Below are positions 1-8,062 of a stretch of 64,000 nucleotides of DNA, in pieces. The stretch lies in assembly GCA_040365065.1 (NCBI GenBank), contig BAABNI010000005.1, forward strand, positions 1 to 64,000, in the 5' to 3' direction. The translations under genes were made by a program, and so were the position numbers. The notes beneath the pieces were generated by a model. That model searched no databases. It was not told the origin of the DNA and saw nothing but the letters and a program-made list of their open reading frames with translations. The first letter of the stretch is position 1, and each line of letters starts with the position of its first letter. The stretch comes from Pelagadaptatus aseana (lineage in GTDB: Bacteria > Pseudomonadota > Gammaproteobacteria > Pseudomonadales > Cellvibrionaceae).

Positions 1-56
1 AGGAGCCCGAAGGGTCAGAAGCGGAGCTTCTGATCAATGTAGGTCATCGTCAGACA
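1..56 (+). ncRNA. possible 3' end of a 5S rRNA or other rrn-distal transcript (partial)
   Basis: The segment GTAGGTCATCGTCA at about 40-53 matches my memory of the 3' end of Pseudomonas-type 5S rRNA, and a strong intrinsic terminator follows at once. However, bases 18-36 form a TCAGAAG/CTTCTGA hairpin where I would expect the conserved 5S loop E, so this may be a divergent or unrelated transcript. Only the 3' end could be in the window. Confidence 0.25.
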
Positions 57-65
57 TTTAATACT

Positions 66-100
66 AAAGGCCCAGTGCTAACGCACTGGGCCTTTTTTTG
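66..100 (+). terminator. rho-independent terminator
   Basis: A perfect 11-bp stem (68-78 AGGCCCAGTGC with 83-93 GCACTGGGCCT) closes a TAAC tetraloop and runs into seven T. It ends the transcript entering the window from the left. Confidence 0.9.
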
Positions 101-144
101 TTTTAAGCTATGCTTTAAATACCTCAATCAAGAAGGCGCTCATT

Positions 145-786
145 ATGCTGACAGGCGCGTTCAAGGTATTTTGTATTCTATCTGTCTCTTGTCTGGTTCA
201 GGCTTCTGATCGGTGTCTGGAAACTATACGGCGGGCGGATTATCTGTTACTTGCTTCCGCAAGCACTTCGCATCATTTCTCTGCGGTTCTTATTGCTCCT
301 GATTTAGCCATAACGACTGCTCATGGGCTGCCGGCCGGCAATGATATTTCTCTGTGGCAAGGCAACTACAAGGTTGAGGCCAATCTGTTGGCGCTGCATT
401 GGGGGATGGATATTGCCCTGCTAAAGTTGTCATCACCGCTATACGGTGCGGTAACTTTGTCTGATAAGCCTGTGGCGCTCCAGACAATCATCTGGGCCAG
501 CAGTTTTGATCACAATGCCAATGCAGATATACGCCGTGGTGAGGTCATGGTTAGTAAAAGGGGGGAATTGATAACTACAGCAACTCTCGAACCTGGAGGC
601 TCCGGTGGAGCGTTGCTGGTTTGTAATCAGGGCTCTGAGCAGCCAAAACTTATCGGCGTGCTGCGTGCTGCGTGCTTATCGGTTGATCCGAGAGGCGTAT
701 GGCTGGCGCGAGGCTGGTATCTCTGTATCAACTCCTATCAAAACGCTCTATCACTTTATTGTCGAGAATGGTCTGAAAGATACTGA
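145..786 (+). CDS. trypsin-like serine protease, C-terminus out of frame
   Basis: As written this encodes 213 aa with an N-terminal signal peptide (about residues 1-20, ending VQA). A chymotrypsin-fold catalytic triad is recognisable: His in TTAHG, Asp in MDIALLKL and Ser in GGSGGALL. It is probably an exported S1-family peptidase; no substrate is evident. After residue about 172 the reading frame makes an unlikely, Trp- and Cys-rich tail. The +1 frame instead continues with GISVSTPIKTLYHFIVENGL, the kind of GIS.xxPI strand and helix that ends such domains, up to a stop at 853. The switch falls exactly on three tandem copies of GCGTGCT at 656-676; with two copies the gene would read through as about 233 aa. 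It may therefore be a broken gene, a length-variable allele or a sequencing error. Confidence 0.75.
   Translation: MLTGAFKVFCILSVSCLVQASDRCLETIRRADYLLLASASTSHHFSAVLIAPDLAITTAHGLPAGNDISLWQGNYKVEANLLALHWGMDIALLKLSSPLYGAVTLSDKPVALQTIIWASSFDHNANADIRRGEVMVSKRGELITTATLEPGGSGGALLVCNQGSEQPKLIGVLRAACLSVDPRGVWLARGWYLCINSYQNALSLYCREWSERY
656..676 (+). repeat. tandem heptamer (GCGTGCT)x3 causing a frameshift
   Basis: Three perfect head-to-tail copies of GCGTGCT lie inside the protease gene and are flanked on both sides by CTTATCGG (649-656 and 675-682). Seven is not a multiple of three, so each gain or loss of a unit changes the frame. Removing one unit joins ...LIGVLRA to YRLIREAYGWREAGIS and restores a plausible protease C-terminus. 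Confidence 0.9.
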
Positions 787-854
787 ATATTACGATCGAA
801 ATCTGTATGCCGGGCAATGTTCACAGCAGGTATTGAGCAGCAGAATTTGCTGAA

Positions 855-884
855 ATAAAAAAGCACCAGTTGTATGGTGCTTTA
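855..884 (-). terminator. rho-independent terminator of argF
   Basis: A 9-bp stem (860-868 AAAGCACCA with 875-883 TGGTGCTTT) is followed on the minus strand by a T-run (TTTTTTATTT). It lies about 70 nt after the argF stop and just after the stop of the restored protease frame on the other strand, so it may serve both directions. Confidence 0.75.
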
Positions 885-952
885 AAAGATTGTCTGAGCC
901 TGACAGGCTAAAGAATAAGCCACTTAAGTCAGCAAGTTATCAGGCTTAAAAG

Positions 953-1867
953 TTATTTTCTGTGATTCAAAAGAAATTCCATCAATGCCTTTTGCGCGTG
1001 CAGTCTGTTTTCCGCTTCATCCCATACCACTGAGATAGATTCGTCTTCCAGTAGCTCACCACTGACTTCTTCGCCTCGGTGTGCAGGCAGGCAATGCATA
1101 AAGATGGCATCCTTGTTAGCCAGTTTCATCAGCTCGTGATTCACTTCATAGCCAGCAAACTTGGCTTCACGCTCCTTTTGTTCTTCTTCCTGACCCATTG
1201 AGGCCCAAACATCAGTGACAACCCAGTCAGAACCTTTGACCGCTTCTTTAGGATCGCGATAGATGGTGACTCTGTCAGAGTTTTTACTGACCAGTGCTTG
1301 ATCCGGGTCGAACCCCTCCGGGCAGGCAATATTCAAATGGAAGTCGCACTTGGCTGCTGCATTGATATAAGAATGACACATGTTATTGCCATCCCCTACC
1401 CAGGTGACAGTTTTCCCTTGAGGGCTGCCACGGTGTTCAACATAGGTTTGAATGTCAGCAAGCAGCTGGCAGGGATGGTAGTCGTCGGTTAATGCATTAA
1501 TCACCGGTACGCTTGAGTATTGCGCAAATCGCTCGATTTTCTCGTGCTCAAAGGTTCGAATCATAATGATATCGACCATGCGTGAAATAACTCGTGCGGA
1601 ATCTTCAATCGGCTCACCACGACCCAATTGGGTATCTCGAGGCGAGAGAAAGATCGATGAGCCTCCCAGCTGAGCCATTCCCGCTTCAAACGAGACTCTG
1701 GTACGTGTCGACGACTTTTCAAAGATCATGCCCAGTACATGATTTGGGAAAGGGGCATTCTCAATGTGTTGCTTACGCAGGGCCTTCATTTCGACTGCCC
1801 GCTCAATGATGGTTGCCAGTTCGCTATCTGACAGGTCGTTCAGCGTTAAAAAGTGTCTGACAGTCAT
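953..1867 (-). CDS. argF: ornithine carbamoyltransferase
   Basis: 304 aa, a normal length for the anabolic enzyme that makes citrulline from ornithine and carbamoyl phosphate in arginine synthesis. The carbamoyl-phosphate loop SSTRTR is at residues 52-57, HPCQ at 131-134, the ornithine-binding segment DVWASMGQ at about 219-226 and the catalytic HCLP at 258-261. The gene starts only 4 nt after the argD stop on the minus strand, so the two form a biosynthetic operon. The first ATG gives the conserved MTVRHFLTLNDL start. I saw no clear ArgR site upstream of the operon. Confidence 0.96.
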   Translation of the reverse strand: MTVRHFLTLNDLSDSELATIIERAVEMKALRKQHIENAPFPNHVLGMIFEKSSTRTRVSFEAGMAQLGGSSIFLSPRDTQLGRGEPIEDSARVISRMVDIIMIRTFEHEKIERFAQYSSVPVINALTDDYHPCQLLADIQTYVEHRGSPQGKTVTWVGDGNNMCHSYINAAAKCDFHLNIACPEGFDPDQALVSKNSDRVTIYRDPKEAVKGSDWVVTDVWASMGQEEEQKEREAKFAGYEVNHELMKLANKDAIFMHCLPAHRGEEVSGELLEDESISVVWDEAENRLHAQKALMEFLLNHRK

Positions 1868-1871
1868 AGGA

Positions 1872-3047
1872 TTATCCTTGTGCTTCCAGTTCGTTAACCA
1901 GTGACGAAACGATTTCAGCTACGTCATCGGCTTGTTGTTTACTAAGTGTTAAAGGAGGCAGGAGGCGAATAACAGAACCTGCGGTGACATTGATCAGAAG
2001 ACCCTTATCGGCTGCTTTGCCTACCAGTTCAGGGCAGTCCATCGTAAGCTCAATACCAATCATCATGCCCATGCCCCGGATCTCTTTGACCAGTGCCGAA
2101 CTACCGATCGCCTGATTGAAACTATCAAGCAGGTAGTTTCCAGTTTCCATGGCTTTACTATCAATACGGTCTCGCTTCAGAACCTTTTGAACGGTTAAAG
2201 CGCCCTGGCACACAAGCGGATTGCCGCCATAGGTTGAACCATGAGTACCCGGGACAAGTATCTCTGCTGCTTTACCTCTGGCCATACAGGCGCCAATTGG
2301 AAGACCGTTGCCCAGTCCCTTTGCCGTAGTAACAACATCCGGCTGGATCTGGTTGTGTTGAAAAGCAAAGTGCCTCCCAGTTCGACAGTTACCAGTCTGA
2401 ATTTCATCGAGCATCAGCAACCAGTCATTTTGATCGCAAAGTTCACGTAGCTGATTCAGGTAATCGGTGGCAGGGATATTGACTCCGCCTTCCCCCTGAA
2501 CTGGTTCTACTAAAACGGCAACAACGTCACTGGTTGCTGCGGCCTTTAGTTCATCTATGTTGTCGTAGGGGACGTGTACAAAACCTTCAAGCAATGGCGT
2601 GAAGCCTGTTTTAACTTTGGAATTGCCTGTGGCGGTCAGGGTGGCCATGGTTCTACCGTGGAAGCTGCCGTCCATGGTGATAATAACTGGCTTGGTGATG
2701 CCTTTATCGTTGCCGTATTTGCGGGCAATCTTGATGGCCGCTTCGTTGGCCTCGGCACCTGAGTTGGAAAAAAATACCTTTTCCATTCCCGTTTCTGCAC
2801 AAAGGTTATCCGCCAGTTCCAATCCGGGGTCGGTCAAATACAGATTGGAGGTGTGTAACAGTGTAGAGGCCTGCTCGGCTATGGTTTGTGCTACTTCAGG
2901 GTGCGCATGGCCCAGACCGCATACGGCAATGCCACTGAGTGCGTCGAGATATCGATTACCCTGTTTGTCCCAAAGGTAGCAACCCTCCCCTTTGGTAAAG
3001 GTCAACTTACGCTCACCGTAAGTATTCATAATTGATGCGGTACTCAT
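1872..3047 (-). CDS. argD: acetylornithine aminotransferase
   Basis: 391 aa class-III PLP aminotransferase that converts N-acetylglutamate semialdehyde to N-acetylornithine; such enzymes often also serve as succinyldiaminopimelate aminotransferase in lysine synthesis. SNSGAEANE (94-102) contacts the cofactor phosphate, LDEIQTG (213-219) carries the pyridine-nitrogen Asp, and Lys243 in TTAKGLGNG is the Schiff-base lysine. The usual DEVQTGxGRTG motif reads DEIQTGNCRTG here, a small oddity next to the active site. It is the first gene of the argD-argF operon. About 290 nt of non-coding DNA separate it from the divergent grxD gene. Confidence 0.95.
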   Translation of the reverse strand: MSTASIMNTYGERKLTFTKGEGCYLWDKQGNRYLDALSGIAVCGLGHAHPEVAQTIAEQASTLLHTSNLYLTDPGLELADNLCAETGMEKVFFSNSGAEANEAAIKIARKYGNDKGITKPVIITMDGSFHGRTMATLTATGNSKVKTGFTPLLEGFVHVPYDNIDELKAAATSDVVAVLVEPVQGEGGVNIPATDYLNQLRELCDQNDWLLMLDEIQTGNCRTGRHFAFQHNQIQPDVVTTAKGLGNGLPIGACMARGKAAEILVPGTHGSTYGGNPLVCQGALTVQKVLKRDRIDSKAMETGNYLLDSFNQAIGSSALVKEIRGMGMMIGIELTMDCPELVGKAADKGLLINVTAGSVIRLLPPLTLSKQQADDVAEIVSSLVNELEAQG

Positions 3048-3226
3048 GCAAATCTCCCGTTTTGTAAATCGTCGCTAACGGCTTCCTGCCTATCGCGACA
3101 TACATTACATCCCTGTAAATAAATAAGGCAGCGCGATGGCTGCCCGAAACAGGCGATACTATAAGCAATTTGCATTTGCTGCAATAAGGCTCAGGGGGAA
3201 TTGAAAAAGCTATCTGTCGATTCCCT

Positions 3227-3243
3227 TGTCATGTAAAATGACA
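3227..3243. promoter_or_regulatory. small palindrome between argD and grxD (possible operator)
   Basis: TGTCATgtaaaATGACA is a perfect 6-bp inverted repeat in the divergent control region. I cannot assign it to a regulator, and short palindromes arise by chance. Confidence 0.25.
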
Positions 3244-3335
3244 CATAACCCAGTAATTGACTCGGCTTTTCTTTTCTCTGTGATTAAAGAATGCGTCGAT
3301 AAGCTCATTTAAGTTTTAAAGAGGTTATTATTCCT

Positions 3336-3659
3336 ATGGATATCATGGATACCATCAAGCAACAAATTGCGGATAACGATATTATTCTGTACATGAAAGG
3401 CTCGCCTAATGCCCCACAGTGTGGCTTTTCCATGCGTGCCTCTCAGGCGATCATGGCCTGCGGTCAGCGTTTTGCCTATGTGGATATCCTCAGTAACCCC
3501 GAGATTCGCACCAATCTGCCCAAATACGCTAATTGGCCTACATTCCCACAGCTGTGGGTAAAAGGTGAGCTTGTAGGTGGTTGTGACATCATCACTGAAA
3601 TGCATGAGAGTGGTGAGTTGAAGCCGTTGATCGACGCAGCGGTGGCCGAAGAGGGCTAG
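3336..3659 (+). CDS. grxD: monothiol glutaredoxin (Grx4 family)
   Basis: 107 aa single-domain monothiol glutaredoxin. The CGFS active site at residues 29-32 follows KGSPNAPQ, and the glutathione-binding WPTFPQLWVKGELVGG segment is present. Members of this family bind a glutathione-coordinated [2Fe-2S] cluster as homodimers or with BolA and pass it on in Fe-S assembly. The start at 3336 has AGAGG 12 nt upstream; an ATG three codons later would lie 21 nt away and is less likely. A strong terminator follows, so it is probably monocistronic. Confidence 0.96.
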   Translation: MDIMDTIKQQIADNDIILYMKGSPNAPQCGFSMRASQAIMACGQRFAYVDILSNPEIRTNLPKYANWPTFPQLWVKGELVGGCDIITEMHESGELKPLIDAAVAEEG

Positions 3660-3685
3660 TCCACTTTAGAAGCATAGCTTGTCAC

Positions 3686-3717
3686 AAAGGCTCCGCTGTC
3701 ATGCGGGGCCTTTTTTG
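3686..3717 (+). terminator. rho-independent terminator of grxD
   Basis: The stem GGCTCCGC (3689-3696) pairs with GCGGGGCC (3703-3710) through one G-U pair, and a run of six T follows. Confidence 0.85.
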
Positions 3718-3954
3718 TTTCAGCTCCCAATGCATGTCACTTTAGGCCTGGCTGTTGAAGGAGGTTATCGCAGGATGACCGGAACCATAGGGTGATGGAT
3801 GACCCGCTTGTCATTTTGTAATAGGGACTATACTGGTCAGCAGGACTTACTGTTGGGCGGTAGGGGTGCTTGCGTTCAGGGGTTTTTCTATGGATGTGTT
3901 GCTTGCGCGCTATTCGTAATCATTGTTGATGGGTTTCTCAAGGAGTGAGGTCTG

Positions 3955-6459
3955 TTGCGGATGTCGGTTTTGAAATCTCTGGTGTTGTGGGGCTCTGCTC
4001 TGTTTTTTGCCTCCGTGGTCGCGGCAGAGCCCTATATTTTTCTGGAAGACAGTTACGACCGCTATACGGTAAAAAAACCTCTACCGACCTTACTCGATGA
4101 TGGCTATGGGCCGGCAGACGTGCTGTTGTCCCAACAGTTTTCCAACCTTCACTACGAACAATCCCTGAATGAGGGGCCGCAAACCTACTGGCATCGCCTG
4201 CACATTTCTGCGGCCCAGGAGTTACAGGAAAAGGGCGACTACTATCTGGTTGCTAAAAATCCGGTTTTACAGCAGCTGACTTTTTATCTCTATGATGAAT
4301 CTGGCGCCTTGATCCAGCAACGACAAGCGGGAGTGCGGCAGCGCCAGCCTGGAGACGAAGTGGATTTAGACCCGGTGTTGCAGTTCTCGGCTACTCCGGG
4401 GCAAAAGCTGACGGTGCTGATTAAAAAGCAAAGCGATGGCCCGGCGGTGATGCCGCTGGTGGTATATAGTCAGGAGTCCATGTATGAATACCGATCAAAG
4501 CGTTATGTGATGATTGGTGGTGTTGCTCTGTTCCTGGTTGTTATAGCTCTGTTTAACAGCTTTGTCGGTATTCTTATTCGCAGCCAAACCTATATTTGGT
4601 ATCTCGCCTTTTATGTCCTGACCTTTCTGGAACTGTCGGTATTGATGGGATTTGGTCAGTATATCTGGCCTTTCTCCATGCAGATTTGGCTGGCAACCCA
4701 CATGCTGGTCATCAACTTTCTGTTGTTGCTAACCGCTTTCCTGTTCGGTAGCCAGTTTCTGGTCGCCAGACTCTATGCCTCCGGTTATTACAAATACCGG
4801 GCGCTGATTATTTCCCTGTTATTAATGGGGGCAATGTCAGCTCTGTTTGTGCCTGAGTACTATCTGTTGCAACCGTTTATAGTGGCTCAGGTGTGGGGCA
4901 GTCTGTTTATTCTGGGGATGTCACTTACCGCTTACCGCAATGGTTTTCTGCCGGCACGCTTTTTTTTGCTGTCCTGGGTGTGCCTGTTAATCGGAGCGGG
5001 TGTCGGTATGGGCAGTTACAAGAACTTGTTGCCTTTCAATGATATTACACGCCATGGTTTGGCTCTGGGAGCTTTGGCGGAACTGTCCATTCTGTCGTTT
5101 GCGTTAGTGGATCGACAGTTTTTTACTGAGAGAAAGGGCATTAAAACCGCCTACACCGATCCTCAAACCGGGCTACCCAATTATTCCTTCTTCCGCAATC
5201 GCTTTGCCGAGGCGGTAGAAAACTCCATGGGTCATGGTGATCAGCTTTGGGTGATTATGCTGCGCATCACAGGTGTTGAATCATTTACGGGGCTGTTGGG
5301 GCCGGACGCAAGTTCCAAAGTCTATCGCCAGCTGGTGGACCGTTTTAATAAGTACCTGGAGGCATCACCTTGGTCGATTCCAGTGGAGCTGCCCTATGGC
5401 GGTAAAACCTATCTGATCAGTTTACCGGGGAATCAGATGCTGCTGATGGCCGACAGTCGCAGTGATCCAAATGAATTTATCGAGGCTTTTTTACAGCGCG
5501 CAGAGAAGCCTGTAAGAGTTGGTGCCATGGAGAGCAGCTTGTCACTGCAGGCTGGATTGACTCTGTACCAGATGGATAAATTCACACTTCAGGAAGCCTA
5601 TCGCAAGGCTCAGCTGGCATTGAATGATTGTGAACTGCACCGTACTCGCTGGTCCCGTTATGACCCTCAAAGTGATCAGGTTTCAAAAGAGCGCTTGCAT
5701 TTGCTGGAGGATCTGCGCGAAGCCATCGTGCATCGGGATTTGACCTGTCAGCTTCAACCTCAATTCGACATGGATAAAGCACTGATCGGAGCCGAGGCGT
5801 TGGTTCGCTGGAATCACGTTAACAAGGGGTTTATCAGTCCGGCGGTATTTGTACCTCTGGCGGAGCAATCCAGTCTGGTGTTCTTTATCACCCGGATAAT
5901 GATTGAGAAGGTGTGCTCCTGGTTGTCAAAAACCAAGGTGCCCGATGGTTTTCATGTCTCGGTAAATCTCTCTCTGCTGGATTTGCTGGAGCCTGAACTG
6001 CTGGGCTTTATTGAAACCTGTCTGGTGCGTTACAACATTCAGCCATGCCAATTGGTGTTTGAGGTAACAGAAACGGCTGCTATGGAGGACGATGCCAATT
6101 TTGTGGCCACCATCGAAGGCCTTCACCGAATGGGGTTCCGTGTGGCTTTGGATGATTTTGGGACCGGGTATTCGTCACTGGTCTACATGCAGCGAATGAA
6201 GCCAGATATTGTCAAAGTGGACATGGGATTCGTACAGAATATTCACGAGTCCGAAATTAACCGGAAGATTGTTCGCGCGATTGTCCAGATTGCCCACGCT
6301 ACCAAGGCCACCACCATTGCCGAAGGTGTGGAGCTGGAAGAGGAAATGCTGTTGCTAGGGCGCCTGGGGGTTGATTTTGTGCAGGGTTACCTGATGGGCA
6401 AGCCGGTACCCATTAACGAGTTTTCCGGCCTTTTCTTTGAGGAGCAGGAATCGACCTGA
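3955..6459 (+). CDS. membrane c-di-GMP phosphodiesterase: 7TMR-DISM, degenerate GGDEF, EAL
   Basis: 834 aa. A signal peptide (about 1-25, ending VVAAEP) is followed by an extracytoplasmic 7TMR-DISMED2-like sensor domain (about 35-175), seven membrane helices (about 185-390), a GGDEF-type domain (about 395-560) and an EAL domain (about 580-825). The cyclase signature is replaced by GGKTYL at about 482-487, so this domain should not make c-di-GMP. The EAL domain looks active: E614-A-L-V-R-W, the SVNLS strand, EVTET, D733-D734-F-G-T-G and AEGVE at about 789-793. I infer a phosphodiesterase that responds to an envelope signal. TTG at 3955 has AGGAG 9 nt upstream; ATG at 3961 is the alternative start, with GAGG 10 nt upstream. 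About 295 nt of upstream DNA hold only the grxD terminator. Confidence 0.9.
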   Translation: MRMSVLKSLVLWGSALFFASVVAAEPYIFLEDSYDRYTVKKPLPTLLDDGYGPADVLLSQQFSNLHYEQSLNEGPQTYWHRLHISAAQELQEKGDYYLVAKNPVLQQLTFYLYDESGALIQQRQAGVRQRQPGDEVDLDPVLQFSATPGQKLTVLIKKQSDGPAVMPLVVYSQESMYEYRSKRYVMIGGVALFLVVIALFNSFVGILIRSQTYIWYLAFYVLTFLELSVLMGFGQYIWPFSMQIWLATHMLVINFLLLLTAFLFGSQFLVARLYASGYYKYRALIISLLLMGAMSALFVPEYYLLQPFIVAQVWGSLFILGMSLTAYRNGFLPARFFLLSWVCLLIGAGVGMGSYKNLLPFNDITRHGLALGALAELSILSFALVDRQFFTERKGIKTAYTDPQTGLPNYSFFRNRFAEAVENSMGHGDQLWVIMLRITGVESFTGLLGPDASSKVYRQLVDRFNKYLEASPWSIPVELPYGGKTYLISLPGNQMLLMADSRSDPNEFIEAFLQRAEKPVRVGAMESSLSLQAGLTLYQMDKFTLQEAYRKAQLALNDCELHRTRWSRYDPQSDQVSKERLHLLEDLREAIVHRDLTCQLQPQFDMDKALIGAEALVRWNHVNKGFISPAVFVPLAEQSSLVFFITRIMIEKVCSWLSKTKVPDGFHVSVNLSLLDLLEPELLGFIETCLVRYNIQPCQLVFEVTETAAMEDDANFVATIEGLHRMGFRVALDDFGTGYSSLVYMQRMKPDIVKVDMGFVQNIHESEINRKIVRAIVQIAHATKATTIAEGVELEEEMLLLGRLGVDFVQGYLMGKPVPINEFSGLFFEEQEST

Positions 6460-6478
6460 ATCGATTCCTGGGGCCCGA

Positions 6479-7828
6479 TTATCTGACACCGCTGCGCTTC
6501 AGTGATGACGCGGTGTAATATCTGGATTTCTTGGGTTTTTTTCTGGATGTTGTGGTCATCGCGTGAGGCAGGCTGACGTGATAACTTTTTTGCAGCAGGT
6601 CGTACATGGCAATACCGCCTGAAGAGGCAAAAGATTTATCCATGTAGTTGGGGGCAAACAAGGCAAAGTTGGTGCGCCACAGATTGCCCCGGTTGTCATA
6701 CAGGTCGCCCATCAACGCAACCCATGAGTCCTCGTCGATGTAGTAGCGGCGTTTACTGTATACATGACGTAGGCCCTCCTTGAGTGTGGCCTCTACCACC
6801 CAGCAGCGGTGGATCTCCCAGCGTACCGCGTCCGGATTGAAATGGCCCGGGGTGATCAGCGCTTTTGGTTTATCGACGTTGGTTGTTCTCCAGTTGTTGT
6901 AAGGCGTCAGGCACTCCTGTTTGCCAACCAGTTGCCAGTCAAATCGCTCGGGAGAGCCATTAAAAATATTGCTGTCGTCATAGGTGTTGTTGCCGGAAGA
7001 GGCAGGCGCTGGAGTATCAAAGGCGATGCTGGGGGCCATGCGGACCCGGCGCTGTCCTGTCAGGTATTGCCAGGCTTTGCGGCCCTGAGCTTTGCTGAAA
7101 TCATAGGGCTCGCGCACCAGAATGATTTCACCGGCACGACGGGGAGGCGCCAGAAAGTTGGCTCTGAGCAGAAACAGTTCATTGGCGCCTTTGCCCCAAT
7201 CCCGATCCGGGGAATAAACCGGTGATGCAAAGCTGATGAACTGGGTGCTGGATTGGATGACTTTGCCATTTGAACTGGAAAAGTAAACGGTAGAGGTGTA
7301 CTCGCTGTGACTGCCGGACCAGCGCGTCAGGTGATTCCAGATGGCTTCCAAGCCATTTTGGGGAATCGGGAAGGGGACGCCTGGCTGCCAGTTTTCCAGT
7401 GTTAATCCGTCATTGGTAAGGCGAGTGTGTGTGGCATTATGGCGGGTATTGTCGTAGATAAATTGTGGAGCGACTGCCGTGCGCAGAGTCGGGTAAACCG
7501 ACATGCGATAGTCCTCTTTGTCCTGCAGCAAAGCTTTACTCCCTTGCGAGAGCAGGGCGCTGTAATCGTCCATATTATCGCGGGTGATGTCGAACAGGGC
7601 CTGCTCATCGTTCAGCGGGTTGGTGATGTAGATGGGATCGGATGACGACAGTTCTACATTTGGGCTCCAAGCCGGGATGGTGCCAGAAGCGTTGCCGCTG
7701 GTTTCTGCCCCCAATGGTGTCAGTGTGCTTCCCAGTTGTTCGGCTTGTTGTTCGGATACGGCGGCGTTTAAGCCGTGACTGATAACCAGTAACAGTGGCC
7801 ACCGTAAGAGAGAGATGATTTTCAACAT
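6479..7828 (-). CDS. DUF1329 family periplasmic or outer-membrane protein
   Basis: 449 aa from the chosen ATG at 7828. That start has AGCAGGAAAC just upstream and gives a signal peptide (MLKIISLLRWPLLLVISHG..NAA). Upstream in-frame codons are possible but would bury the signal peptide. The mature part matches DUF1329: it opens with LGSTLTPLGAETSGNASGTI, then has RVRMAPSIAFDTP, ERFDWQLVGKQE and RHVYSKRRYYIDEDSW. Homologues resemble outer-membrane lipoprotein-sorting folds and are often found with DUF1302 proteins and MMPL/RND exporters. None of these is adjacent here, so the role is unknown; lipid or hydrophobic-compound handling is only a guess. It diverges from the chemoreceptor gene across about 230 nt. 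Confidence 0.82.
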   Translation of the reverse strand: MLKIISLLRWPLLLVISHGLNAAVSEQQAEQLGSTLTPLGAETSGNASGTIPAWSPNVELSSSDPIYITNPLNDEQALFDITRDNMDDYSALLSQGSKALLQDKEDYRMSVYPTLRTAVAPQFIYDNTRHNATHTRLTNDGLTLENWQPGVPFPIPQNGLEAIWNHLTRWSGSHSEYTSTVYFSSSNGKVIQSSTQFISFASPVYSPDRDWGKGANELFLLRANFLAPPRRAGEIILVREPYDFSKAQGRKAWQYLTGQRRVRMAPSIAFDTPAPASSGNNTYDDSNIFNGSPERFDWQLVGKQECLTPYNNWRTTNVDKPKALITPGHFNPDAVRWEIHRCWVVEATLKEGLRHVYSKRRYYIDEDSWVALMGDLYDNRGNLWRTNFALFAPNYMDKSFASSGGIAMYDLLQKSYHVSLPHAMTTTSRKKPKKSRYYTASSLKRSGVR

Positions 7829-8062
7829 GTTTCCTGCTTTTATCATTATTGTTTTAAAGGTTGATCTGAATGATGGCTGGCAAGCCAGATATGTAGATAA
7901 TCTTACGGCAGCTGCCATTGGCATTATAAGCTCTGGTGGTTGATCAAAACTGACGCAGAGACATTCGTGGATGGATTTACCCCTTGAGAAAATCCGGTTT
8001 CTGCCGCTATAAACAGTGATCAGTGGGTCTGGCAGATGACTCTGCCTCAAGAAGGATTGAAT

